This document shows, piece by piece, positions 24,178 through 36,800 of a stretch of DNA of 64,000 bases. This DNA comes from Piscicola geometra. Lineage: Eukaryota > Annelida > Clitellata > Hirudinida > Piscicolidae. The notes under the pieces are model-generated. The model saw only the letters and a program-made list of their open reading frames with translations, did no database searches and was not told where the DNA came from. The position numbers and the translations under genes are program-made. The stretch's first letter is position 1; the number at the start of each line of letters is the position of its first letter. Location: positions 4,792,120 through 4,856,119 of the forward strand of contig OX030962.1 of assembly GCA_943735955.1 (NCBI GenBank). Direction: 5' to 3'.

Positions 24178-25150
24178 ACTAGACAAGGCAGGGGACCTTC
24201 TCTTAGATCTGAATCCTGACTTCAAGGCTCCTCAGAAACCCTTCAAAAGGATGGACTATGCTGACGCCATTCTCTTCCTCAAGTAATCATCATCAGCATC
24301 ATCATAATCATCATCATCATCATAATCATCATCATCATAATCATCATCATCATCATAATCATCATGAACTTCATTTAAATAATTATCATTATCAGCTTTA
24401 TTAAAAGCATCATCAACTTCATCAATGTCATCATCATCCTCAAACCACCTTGCCTTCTAACCCTAAATTATGCAAAGATTATAAAGCACCACACCATACT
24501 ACACAGTCTAGCAAACAACATCTCGCTATATACACTACACTACACTAAAACACACCACACCACACAGACACCACACCACAAAAACACCACACAAACACCA
24601 CACCACACAGACACCACATCACACACCACACACACCACACAGACACCACACCACACAGACACCACACACACACACACCACACACACACACCACACACGCA
24701 CACACCACACCACACACACACCACACCACACAGACACCACACCACACACACACCACACCACACCACACACACACCACACCACACAGACACCACACCACAC
24801 ACACACACACCACACACACACACCACACACACACCACACTACACAGACACCACACCACACACACACCACACCACACAGACACCACACACACACCACACCA
24901 CACAGACACCACACCACACACACACACACCACACACACACACCACACACGCACACACCACACCACACACGCACCACACCACACAGACACCACACCACACA
25001 CACACCACACCACACACACACCACACCACACAGACACCACACCACACACACACACACCACACACACACACCACACACACACCACACCACACAGACACCAC
25101 ACCACACACACACACACCACACACACACACCACACCACACCACACCACAC
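24045..25150 (+). pseudogene. Duplicated segment of the asparaginyl-tRNA synthetase gene
   Basis: From ACACAATTAAATAAAATAC onward this matches 9884 onward nearly base for base. It includes the 107-bp exon at 24176-24282 (original 9994-10100), the preceding CA tract, the ATC microsatellite, the unique stretch GCTTTATTAAAAGCATC, and the start of the CACACC array. Inside the exon copy I see a single difference, GAACTG to GATCTG (Glu to Asp), with intact splice sites. No neighbouring synthetase exons accompany it, so it is a partial gene duplicate. Its high identity suggests a recent event. Confidence 0.9.
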
Positions 25151-26216
25151 TAAACCACTCCACACCACACCACACCACACTAAACTGAACCACACCACAC
25201 CACACTAAACTGAACCACACCACACCACACTACACTGAACCACTCCACACCACACCACACTAAACTGAACCACACCACACCACACTACACTGAACCACTC
25301 CACACACACACACCACACCACACTAAACTGAACCACACCACACTACACTGAACCACACCCCACTAAACCACACCACACTGAACCACACCACAACACACTA
25401 AACCACACTAAACCACAACACACTACACTGAACCACACCACACCACACTAAACCACACCACACCACACCACACTAAACTGAACCACACCACACTACACTG
25501 AACCACACCACACCACACCACACTACACTACACTGAACCACACCACACTACACTGAACCACACCACACCACACCACACTACACTGAACCACACTACACTA
25601 CACTGAACCACACCACACTACACTACACTGAACCACACCACACTACACTGAACCACACCACACCACACTACACTGAACCACACTACACTACACTGAACCA
25701 CACCGCACTACACTGAACCACACCACACTACACTGAACCACACCACACTACACTGAACCACACCACACTACACTGAACCACACCACACTACACTGAACCA
25801 CACCACACTAAACTGAACCACACTACACTGAACCACACCACACCACACCACACTACACTGAACCACACCACACTAAACTGAACCACACTACACTGAACCA
25901 CACCACACTACACTGAACCACACCACACTAAACTGAACCACACTACACTGAACCACACCACACCACACCACACCACACTAAACCACTCCACACCACACCA
26001 CACCACACTAAACTGAACCACTCCACACTACACTGAACCACACCACACTTCACTGAACCACTCCACACCACACCACACTAAACTGAACCACACTACACTA
26101 AACCACACCACACTGAACCACACCACACCACACCACACTAAACCACACCACACCACACCACACTAAACCACACCACACCACACCACACTGAACCACACTA
26201 AACCACACTGAACCAC
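25130..26216. repeat. CACACTACACTGAACCACAC minisatellite
   Basis: Over 1 kb of irregular units combine CACACCACACTAAAC and TACACTGAAC. It continues out of the duplicated CACACC array and runs right up to the acceptor of the 26219 exon. Confidence 0.92.
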
Positions 26217-26218
26217 AG

Positions 26219-26857
26219 GGCAGGATCATAATGAGCAGCAAGGTGGCTCGCACTGTTGCCCTCTTCTACTCCCTCTTCCTGCATGTCTTCGTATTTCTGG
26301 TGCCCCTACTACTACTACTACTACTACTGCCACTACTACTACAACAACTACTACTACTACTACTACTACTACTTTGTTTTATTATTACTAGAAACCGACC
26401 GAAACAGATATTTTTATTTCGGCCGAAACCGAAATTAGGCCGAAATTAAAATCCCATTTTCGGCCGAAACCGAAATTAAGCCGAAATTGAATATCAAATT
26501 TCGGCCGAAACCGAAATTAAACCGAAATTGTAATCAGATTTTCGGCCGAAACCGAAGCCGAAACCGAAATTTTTCCCAACTTTTATTAAAAATGAAAAAA
26601 TAGTATTTAATGATGACAATGCCAGTTTAATAAGTAAATCCAAACAAGCGTATATTTTAAGCAAAAAAATAAAAGTTTTTCAACAAAAAATTTTTGTTGT
26701 TGTTGACAGGCTTTGCTTTGGTCAGACTGACATTTTGTAAAAAATTTCCAACTAGGATTCAACGACATTCTCACAATTTATTTTTGAATTAATTAATCGA
26801 AGCCAAATCTTCTCGTTCTTTCGACTTATATTTCAAAGCATGGATATCTAGAATTCC

Positions 26858-26953
<96 letters not shown>

Positions 26954-27240
26954 CTCTAATAAATCGACCCTCTGGATCATTGCCAAAGATGCATTTAACT
27001 TTCCCATCACATCTAATAGATATCTAATAGAAATGAGAATCGAATCCAAACTTAATAATTCGAGTTCGATTGAGGATATACAAATACTTACTTTTGACAA
27101 TAACATTTTTTAAACAAATCTTTTGTCAAATATTATCATTGAACGTATCCCAATTTACTTAAATTTCAAATACATGATTGTTGTTCCAGATGCTTGTATA
27201 TGTTATTCGAATAATTAGTCTGATGACACCCATAAATTAA
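26219..27240 (+). CDS. CASP-like Golgi membrane protein, C-terminal transmembrane exon(s) (partial)
   Basis: Exon 26219-26299 reads GRIIMSSKVARTVALFYSLF then LHVFVFL. It follows a CAG acceptor and precedes a GTGCCC donor. The pattern G-R-x4-(N/S)-K-x-A-R-T-x2-(F/L)-F-Y-x-L-x-L-H-x-(L/F)-V-F is that of the single transmembrane helix at the end of CASP, the coiled-coil Golgi tether made from the CUX1 locus in vertebrates. A possible final exon at 27190-27240 (acceptor TTGTTCCAG, then MLVYVIRIISLMTPIN and stop) would finish the helix in phase. I find no convincing upstream coiled-coil exons nearby. The first exon is well supported, the last is weak. Confidence 0.55.
26393..26582. repeat. Subterminal-type repeats TTTCGGCCGAAACCGAAATT
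   Basis: Four or five direct copies of the palindrome-containing unit are present, with spacers such as AGGCCGAAATT. Clusters like this occur at the ends of some hAT transposons, and the annotated hAT at 47764 has an analogous cluster of another motif. Only one end is seen here, with no transposase, so the assignment is tentative. Confidence 0.55.
26861..26951. repeat. (TG)n microsatellite
   Basis: About 45 uninterrupted TG units. The flanking 26583-27180 and 27241-27816 are AT-rich, with an (ATC)n run at 27415-27450 and purine-rich GGAGATGGAGAG DNA before the PCCB stop. I see no gene in them. Confidence 0.95.
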
Positions 27241-27413
27241 TCAACCACGATAACTAATAGATATCTAATAGAGAATCGAATCCGAACTTAATAGTTCTCA
27301 ACTCAATGCATTAGGATTACATGATTACGAAGAAAAAATCTTTGATGGAAGACGATGCAGATGATAGAGAATTTTCGCAAAAAAAACTTACCATCCTAAT
27401 AATTAGCATCACA

Positions 27414-27451
<38 letters not shown>

Positions 27452-27816
27452 ACTCAGAGTTTTCTGTTAATGGCCATCAGATCAAACCAAATCTCACAGA
27501 AATCTATCTTGAAAGCGTAACATAAGTAAATATTTGGATTAGGAAAAATACATCCGAGAATGAAAATGTAGAATAGAAATTAAAATGAGTCAATTCTCAG
27601 TGGAAGTGAGATAAAAAAGGGATGAAAGGGGGCGGTAGATGAAGGAAGTGGAGGAAGATAGAGGGAGATGGATTTGAGAGAGAAAGAGAGAGAGAAGATG
27701 GAGGGAGGATGGAAGGAGATGGAGAAGGGATGGAGAGAGTAGAAGGAGTGGAGAGGTATGATGAAGGAGAGATGAAAAAGAGAGGAGGGGGCAGGGAGGT
27801 CGCAGGGCATGCCGCT

Positions 27817-30800
27817 TCACAGGGGAATATTCCCGTGCTTCTTCCACGGATTCGTCTGCTTCTTGTTCGACAACACCTCCAGGTCGAGGGTCAGCCTTCT
27901 GCGCGTCTCACGTGGTTGAATGACGTCATCGACATAGCCTCTCGTCGTGGCGGGAAAAGGGTTCGCGAAGAGGTTTATGTACTCCTTCTCTCTCGCCTCC
28001 ACTCCGTCCCCCCTGAAGATGATCTTGACGGCCGCCTGTGGTGGGGGTGGTAGTGGTGGTGTGGCGGTGATGATGGTTGTGGTAGTGGTAGTTGTGGTGA
28101 TGGTGGTTATGATGATGGTGGATGTGTTGGTGGTGGGATGTGGGTTTTGAGAAAAGAATCATCATCATAATCGCCTTTAGTTCCACCACTATCATCACCA
28201 CCACCACCACCACCACGATCATCATCATCATCACCACCACCATCATCATCATCACCTTGGCGCCAAGGACAGCTACTTCGGCTGTGGGCCAAGCGTAGTT
28301 GAGGTCTCCACGCATGTGCTTTGAGTTCATGACGCAGTAGGCGCCTGAAGGGGTGGTTGGTGGTGATGATGATGATGGAGAAGAGTGGATGGGAGTGGTT
28401 GGTGGTGATGATGATGATGGGGAAGAGTGGATGGGAGTGGTTGGTGGTGATGATGATGATGGAGAAGAGTGGATGGGAGTGGTTGGTGGTGATGATGATG
28501 ATGGGGAAGAGTGGATGGGAGTGGTTGGTGGTGATGATGATGATGGGGAAGAGTGGATGGGAGTGGTTGGTGGTGATGATGATGATGGAGAAGAGTGGAT
28601 GGGAGTGGTTGGTGGTGATGATGATGGTGGGGAAGAGTGGATGGGAGTGGTTGGTGGTGATGATGATGATGGGGAAGAGTGGATGGGAGTGGTTGGTGGT
28701 GATGATGATGATGGGGAAGAGTGGATGGGAGTGGTTGGTGGTGATGATGATGATGGGGAAGAGTGGATGGGAGTGGTTGGTGGTGATGATGATGATGGAG
28801 AAGAGTGGATGGGAGTGGTTGGTGGTGATGATGATGATGGGGAAGAGTGGATGGGAGTGGTTGGTGGTGATGATGATGATGGGGAAGAGTGGATGGGAGT
28901 GGTTGGTGGTGATGATGATGATGGGGAAGAGTGGATGGGAGTGGTTGGTGGTGATGATGATGATGGGGAAGAGTGGATGGGAGTGGTTGGTGGTGATGGT
29001 GATGATGGGGAAGAGTGGATGGGAGTGGTTGGTGGTGATGGTGATGATGGGGAAGAGAGGATGGGAGTGGTTGGTGGTGATGATGATGATGGGGAAGAGT
29101 GGATGGGAGTGGTTGGTGGTGATGATGATGATGGGGAAGAGTGGATGGAAGTGGTTGGTGGTGATGATGATGATGGGAAGAGTGGATGGGAGTGGTTGGT
29201 GATGATGATGATGATGGGGAAGAGTGGATGGGAGTGGTTGGTGGTGATGGGGAAGAGTGGATGGGAGTGGTTGGTGATGATGGGGAAGAGTGGATTGGAG
29301 TGGTTGGGGAGTGGAAGAGAAGGAGGTGAAAGTGGTTGAAGAGAAATAGTTGAAGAGATGGTTGAGGAGTGGTGAGGGTGGAGGTTGAGATGGTGAAAAG
29401 ATGAGGCTGGTAAGATCGTGAGGTTGCTGAGATGGTAAAGTAATTGAGAGAGGACGGAAGTGGAAGAGTGTAAAACAAATCCCCCCCCCTCTCCCTCACT
29501 CACTTACCACCACCAACACCAACACCTTCACTAACCTCCATACGCCTTCCTGGTGATGATAGTGATCTTGGGGACGGTGGCTTCAGCATAGGCGTAGATC
29601 AGTTTGGCACCATGTCTGATGATGCCGTCGTGCTCCTGGTCTGTGCCTGGTGGGAGGTTGGTGGAGGGTAGTGGAGGGTGGTGGGAGGTAGTGGAGGGTG
29701 GTAGAGGGTAGTGGAGGGTGGTGGCTGGTGGGAGGTTGGTGGAGGGTGGTGGGAGGTAGTGGAGGGTGATGGCTGGTGGGAGGGAGGTGGCTGGTGGGAG
29801 GGTGGTGGCTGGTGGAAGGGTGATGGCTGCTGGGAGGGTGGTGGCTGGTGGGAGGGTGGTGGAGGGTGGTGGAGAGTGGTGGAGGGTGGTGGAGGGTGGT
29901 GGCTGGTGGAAGGTTGGTGGAGGGTGGTGGAGGGTGGTGGGAGGTAGTGGAGGGTGATGGCTGGTGGGAGGGGGGTGGCTGGTGGGAGGGTGGTGGCTGG
30001 TGGGAGGGTGATGGCTGCTGGGAGGGTGGTGGCTGGTGGGAGGGTGGTGGAGGGTGGTGGAGAGTGGTGGAGGGTGGTGGAGGGTGGTGGAGAGTGGTGG
30101 AGGGTGGTGGAGGATAGTGGAGGGTGGTGGAGGGTGGTGGAGGGTGGGAGGGAGGTGGAGGGTGTTGGAAGGTGGCTGGTGCCTGGTGGGAGGGTGGTGG
30201 AGGGTGGGAGGTAGTGGAGGGTGGCTGGTGGGAGGGTGGTGGCTGGTGGGAGGCTGGTGGAAGGTGGTGGAGGGTGGTGGAAGGTGGTGGAGGGTGGTGG
30301 AAGGTGGTGGAGGGTGGTGGAGGGTGGTAGGGTGGTGGAGGGTGTAGGAAGGTAGCTGGTGCCTGGTGGGAGGGTGGTGGAGGATAGTGGAGGGTGGTGG
30401 AGAGTGGTGGAGGGTGGTGGAGGGTGGGAGGGAGGTGGAGGGTGTTGGAAGGTGGCTGGTGCCTGGTGGGAGGGTGATGGAGGGTGGTGGAGGGTGGGAG
30501 GTAGTGGAGGGTGGCTGGAAGTGGTGGGTGGTGGAGGGTGGTGTGAGGAAAAGGGAGGGGGTTGTGGTGGAGTGGAGTGATTGTCTAGGAGTGAAATGGA
30601 AAAACTAAAAAAAACAAAAAAACAACAATAATAATAATGAACAAGCATGAATAGTATAACAAAAACAAAAACAAAAACAAAAACAATAATAACCTGGCAA
30701 AAAGCCAGGCACGTCTTCGAAGGTGACGATGGGCACGTTGAAGGCGTCACAGAACCTCACGAAGCGTGCAGCCTTCACCGAGGCGTTGATGTCCAAGCAG

Positions 30801-33800
30801 CCTGTGGTCGTCGTGGTGGATGTTGTCGTCGTGGTGGTTGTTGTGGTGGTTGTTGTGTTGTGGTGGTTGTTGTGTTGTGGCGGTTGTTGTGTTGTGGTGG
30901 TTGTTGTGTTGTAGTGGTTGTTGTCGTTGTTGTTGTTGTTTTAGTTCGTTTCGTTGTTCAGCAGTCTGGAGAGGATAACCTCAACCAGCTGCGCTGCCCT
31001 GCCAGGCTCTTGAGTTAATTCTCTTGTGTTCTTGCCCAGCCCGTATACTGCCCTATCTGGTTCCAGGGCTGGGCAGTCTGTCCAGAGATGAGTTGTTGTC
31101 TCCTGGGCTGTCTTGCAGAGTCTGCATAAGTCTTCTTGGTCTAGACCAATTCTGCATTGGTAGGCTCTGATCGCCGGGTGGTGCCCTGTACGGAACCTGC
31201 TCAGGTTGGTGCGAGCAAGTTTGGTGAGCTCCTCCTCAGCTTTCTTGAGCCTGCCTTTGTATATGCCATTCAGTCTGTCGTTACTGAAGTGGGTTTCTTG
31301 TGGTCTGTGACTTGTGACTGCTTGGCAGATCCCTGTTCTCGTTAGATCCTGGTTTAGCGGGGTTAGCTGTGCCCTGATTCCTGTAGCTGCTTCTGCATCA
31401 GCCTCGTCGTTTCCGATCAGATGGCAGTGGCTTGGCACCCAGATGAAGAGAACCTTTTTGTTCATGTTGGTACACTGTGCAGTTAGCTCTGAAATTCGAT
31501 GGGAGGAGGGAGAGTTGGATGCCATTAGCGAAAGAAGCGGCTTGCAATCGCACACAATCTTTGCCATGCTCCAGTCCTCTCTCTCACTCAACCATTTCAG
31601 AGCCTCTTCAACCGCAATTCTTTCAGAGTCCATTGGGTTACTCTTGTGTCCTGTGGGCTTGTTCCAGTTAGCTACTTTCTGATCCCCTTGGTACACCACC
31701 ACCGCAGCACCACCAAGCTTTGCCACTCCTTGCACCGAGCCGTCAGCGTAGATGGTAAAGTCAGCTTCGCCTTCCTGAGAGATGGCATCTTTAGCTGCTT
31801 CCAGTTGCATGAGATCAGGGTCGTGCTTACTGGATTTGGAGTAGCTGATGTTGAGAGGGAAGTTGAACCAAGGCGGCTTTGGCTCGTATACCGCTTCGTG
31901 CAGTGGGTCTTCTGAGAGAAGTGCCTTTGCTTGGTGAAGGAATTTGGCCCTCCAGCTGTTTTGTTTCAGCTTCTTGGGGACATGTTTCTCTGCAAGTGAC
32001 TTCCTCCAGTCTTTCTGCTTGTAGCTCACCCATTTAACAGCCCTTTTGAGGAAAGCTTGTTCAAACCTCGTCTCCATGTTGGCGAGGTCTGCTTCAACGA
32101 GGACAGCTTCAGAGGGCGTTGTTGCTGTAAGACAGATGAGGATTTTGGGCCCTTTCAATCTTGGTGATGTGGGTTTTTGAAGTCCAAGGTGTCCATGCAG
32201 GGCTGGCGTATTCCATTATGCTCCTTTGCAGTGCACAATATACACTTCTTAGCCCAGTTCTCTTCCATCCCCACTCCGTTCCTCCGAGGTTGCGGATGAT
32301 ATTGTCCCGTTTCCTTACCTTGTCCACTATCATGTCTGTGTGATGGCCAAAGTGCAGGAGTCTGTCGTATTTGACTCCAAGAAAGGTCGGGTTCGGTTCG
32401 AACGGAGTGGGAGGTTGTTGATGGTGATCGACGGTTGCCAGTTGTGTTCGGAGACTGCTGTGGAGAAAAAGCTGCTCGAGCACTTGTTGTAGTTTAGGGC
32501 GAGGCGGTTTACAGAACTCCAATCCTGAACTTTGTTGATTTCGATTTGGAGTTCTGCCTGGATCTTCAGCTTGCCGTTACCCGTGCGTGCAATTGCTAAA
32601 TCGTCAGCAAAGGCACACATCGTCGAATCTTCCATAAACTTGCCGAGGAGGTCGTTTATGTAGATGACGAAGAGTATGGGCGACAGTACTGCTCCTTGAG
32701 GTAGGCCAGCCCTGAATACTCTTGGGTTGCTGAGGTCTCCATTGTACTTTGCCCTGGCTCGACGGTTGACAAACCACCCTTTGATGTAGGCAATGAAGCG
32801 AGGAGGGATGCCGATGTCAACCATTTTATTGAGCAGTCGTTCTCTCCACACTGTGTCGAAGGCTCGGCTGTAGTCGTACTGGGTGAGAATGGTGCGTTGC
32901 GACGGTTTTGTCTGGAACCCATCACTGACTGTTTGCGTGAGACGTAGGTAGTGTTCTGTTGTGTCTCTGTCTGACCTGAACCCCGACTGGTTGTCACTCA
33001 GTATCTGCTTCTTCTCCAGCCACCACATCAGCCTTGCTTTTATCATCTTTTCCAGGAGCTTCCCCACCACTGAGGTAAGGATGATCGGGCGGTAGCTTGG
33101 CACATAAGCAGGGTTTTTGCCACGTTTCAGGATCGGGATGATGATGGCATCCCGCCATTGCTGAGGGCACTCACTGCGATTCCAGCAGATGTTGAATAGT
33201 GTCAGCAGGTGTTGTTGTGCACTGCTGGGTAGGTGTTTCAACGTGTCGCTGCTGATGTTGTCAGGTCCAGGGGCTTTGCCTGCGGGAATGGAGCGATTCC
33301 TTGCTGGAGCTCTGACATCGTGAATGCCTTCTCGATCTCTTGCTCGGGGATCAAGCGGGTGTGACTGAGATTCCGATTGATGGAGACCTTAGTTTTCCGA
33401 TGCTCCTTATCACTCTTGACTTGGCTGATGCTTGCGTATTCCTGAATGAATGCGTTCGCACGCGCTTTGCTTGTGATGCAAATGCGGCCTTTGTAAGTGA
33501 TGGACTTGTATACGGATGTGCTAGGGTCTCCTCTCAAGTTCTTGATCAGCCGCCACGCCTGCTCAGGGTCTCTAGATTTTTCAATCTTGGCAAGCTTAGA
33601 TCTCCAGATGCGCCCTTTTGCTTCAAGTATGAGCACCTTGAGCCGATCGTCTGCTTCTTTCCACTTGTGTCTGTCAGGATCATGTGACCTTGCCCAGTTT
33701 CTGACCCTGATGGCTTCTTCTATTTGGGCCGTCATCCAGGGGATGAAGCTTTGCCTTCTTTTCTTCTTAGGAAAGAAGGTTTCAGCCGATTCCAGGACGA

Positions 33801-36800
33801 TGCTGCACCATTCGTTGTAGAAGAGCTTCACCGGTTGGTTCGTGCCCACTCCTGTCATTGCATCATCAACTGAGTTGGAGAAGTCATTCCAATTAGCCTT
33901 GGAGTAGTTGAACTTCCACTCGCTGACGGGTTTTCCGGCTGGACATCTGTCGAACCAACGGATGATGATCGGGATGTGGTCTGACGAGAGGGCATTGTCG
34001 GTGCTCCATTGGATCTGATGGGCTTTGCTGCTGTGGCAGATAGTGACGTCGGGTGTTGAGGGTTTGGTGCTGCTCCTCGAGAACCTCGTCGGTGCACCGT
34101 CGTTGACCACGAGAAGCTTGTTGTTGTCAACCCATTCCTGGAGCAGTGTGCCTCTGACATCAGCTGGCGATACGGGGTCCCACAGTGGGTTGTGAGCGTT
34201 GAAGTCGCCTGCGATGATGCCTTCTTGAGGTACTGGCATAAGATGAAACGCCGGCTTCTGATCGCGATGGTCATCTGCTGTTTTCCTGGTTGGTGGGCAG
34301 TAGATGTTTGTGAAGCAGATCTCTTTGTCTCCGTTGAGGACAACTACGCTGAGGAGTTCGATTGTGGATGCGGACAGTTCGGCTGTGCGGTGATACGGGA
34401 TTCCTTTTCTTATTAGGGTAATCAGCGCTCCACCACGTGTCTCATAGCCTTGTCTCGCATGCTGTCGATCAAGCCTCTCGATGTTGTATTCGTAAAAGAT
34501 CGGCGTTCGGTTTTTTGACAGGAGTTTGGTCTCTTGAAGCAGAACGATGTCGGGGGCTTTACGATGCAGCCATTCTTCGAGCTCGTCTTTTTTGCTCCAT
34601 ATGCCGTCGCAGTTCCACTGGATCACCAACACTGTGTCTTTTGTTGTTTTGATCACAGGTTGCTTGATTGAGCCTTCGTGCTTCTGCAGCTGGATTGGAG
34701 TAGTCGCTTGATTTGCTCGATCGTCGCATCTCTGGCAGCTCCATGTCCCATTGTTTTTTGGTTAGCAGCTGCCATCTTGGCAGCCGCTTTAACCGTAATG
34801 ATTTTGTTAAATAGTTTGTCTTCTTATCTAATAATTTAGTTTTTTTAATTTCAAATAATTATAGTAATTATAATATATATCTTTTCTTGTTTTCTGGTTT
34901 TAAATTTATCTTGCTCTCGGAATTAAAATCTTCAACAACCAATAACTGTCTAACGGACTACAATAAAAACTTATTTTAAAAGGAAGAAGTGCAAAGGCCT
35001 CAAATTGAGCACTAATGCACAGTTTGCAAGAACCCACTGGCTACCTACTTCACAAGGCAGATGAGCTCTGCAGATGAAGGACAGACTGTTAGAACAAATC
35101 TTCAATACATGACTGTGTTTATGAAGAAGTGCCAGGGCCTCAATTTGAACACCAGTGCACAGCTTGCAAGCACCCACTGGCTACTTACTTCACAAGGCAA
35201 ATGAGCTCTGCAGATGAAGGACAGACTGTCAGAACGAATCTTCTACACATGACTGTTTATGTCTATTATCTATTGAAAACTGACGTATTAGACAATTATT
35301 CCCTTACTTAGATGACCCTTCTTTAAAGATGTCCATATATTTGAAACTCATCACCTCCTTATTTAACTACTTCTATATCATTATTTACTTTTCGTACGGA
35401 TCTTAAGACATATCTGTTTAACAAATTCATTTACCAGCGCTCTTGAATTTGAGGAAAGAGCGCTATAGAAATTGATTTGATTGATTGATTGATTGATTGA
35501 TGTCTTTGACTGCTGGCCTTGGTTGTGTTGCACACTTGAAGTGGTGCGTCTTTTTGCACACGGCACATAGGAGGGGCATCTTGCTTGCTCTAACAGTTTT
35601 CCCGCAACTTGGGCATGGCTGTTGTGCGTGTGTTGAGTTGGTGGGTTGGGCTGCTGCGTAGGATGCGCCACTTGCGATGTGTCGGAGGGGTCAGCCTGCT
35701 GGGTTGAAGTGCATCTGTCGCAGCTCCAGTTTGTTGGAGTTTGTTGCCTGCTTAGTCCTGAGCATTTTTTGTGGAAATTGCCCTTGCACTGCACGCATTG
35801 GATTGGTAAGGTGCCTCTCCTGATGGTGTTGCCACAGTGTGAGCATTACAGATGTGGTTGGTTCAACAAAGGGCTTGTGATGTTTGTTGACGTTTGGGAG
35901 TTGCTGACGCTCTGGGTCTGGTCATTGCATTTGGGGCATTTCCATTGTTGAGAGAGGGCAACTTGGTTTCGTGATAGGTGTGAGCAGGTCGCATGTGCTG
36001 GATGATGGCAAACTGAGCACAGTATTGGTCGTGTGTTGACTCGGATGGTTTTACCGCGCACAGAGCATTTAGTGTTGTTGTTGATATTGGGTCCAGGATT
36101 GGACTCAATGTCTCCGGCCTGTTGTAACATAGACAGTAGTGCGGCCAGTGCCATTACTGTCTCTAGAGAAAAAACCTGGTTTGGGTTGGCAGGGGGGCCG
36201 AAAATACCCACATTTGAGACGCGAGCGCCCCCCACCGCACCGCGTGGAGATTGTGGGTATGCGGCAGGGTTGTTGTCGTCGCAGTGGTTGTTGTGTTGAA
36301 GTGGGGGTTGGTGTGTTGTGGCGGGAGGAAGAAATGTTGCTGGGGTTAGTGTAGTGTTGTTGTGTTGATGTGTGTAGTAGTGGTGTTGAGTGTTGTTGGT
36401 GCAGCTGCAACAACAATCCCAACAACAACCACAAAAATGCCATCCACCACAGAGGCAAACAAGCAGCGCAAAAAGAAGAAACAAGTACCTGCAGCCACTT
36501 TGGGCTGGTTGGCGACGATTCCGATCGTTCGTCCGTTCAGCCTGCCGAAGCCAACGATGATGTTCGCTGCAAACTTGGCCTGGATCTCGAAAAAGTCACC
36601 GTCATCTACCACCTGGTGAAGTGGTGGTGGTGGTAGTGGTGGTGAAGCGGAAAGAGTGATGTTGATGATGATGATTGTGGTGATGATGGTGATGATGGTG
36701 ATAATAATGATTTTGATGATGATGAGAGAAAGGGCAAATACAATAGAGAAAGTAAGAATAATAAAAAGCGAAAAAATTAATGGTGGAGATTGGAATAAAC

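Larger units (their letters stand above)
30802..36300 (-). mobile_element. Decayed non-LTR retrotransposon (I-superfamily-like LINE) in PCCB intron 10
   Basis: On the minus strand the order is: an ORF1-like region with zinc-binding modules (36154-35505), then an ORF2 with endonuclease, reverse transcriptase and RNase H (34656-30941), then an AAC-rich 3' tail with CAACAACCAC units (30940-30802). Downstream RNase H plus a CCHC-like motif points to the I/Nimb/Ingi/LOA group rather than CR1 or RTE. The reading frame is broken in several places and a second element has jumped into it, so this copy is dead. It lies in the same orientation as PCCB. The 5' border is not resolved and may lie anywhere up to about 36480. 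Confidence 0.88.

Noticed and set aside
27926..29503. Ser/Pro-rich and Asp/Gly-rich ORFs up to 525 codons
   Set aside because: They are readings of the 42-bp intronic minisatellite in PCCB; they overlap true exons in another frame or strand.
35846..36484. LINE ORF1 starting at the upstream Met near 36484
   Set aside because: That start overlaps PCCB exon 10 and low-complexity repeats; the Met at 36154 just before the 2A-type leader is more sensible.
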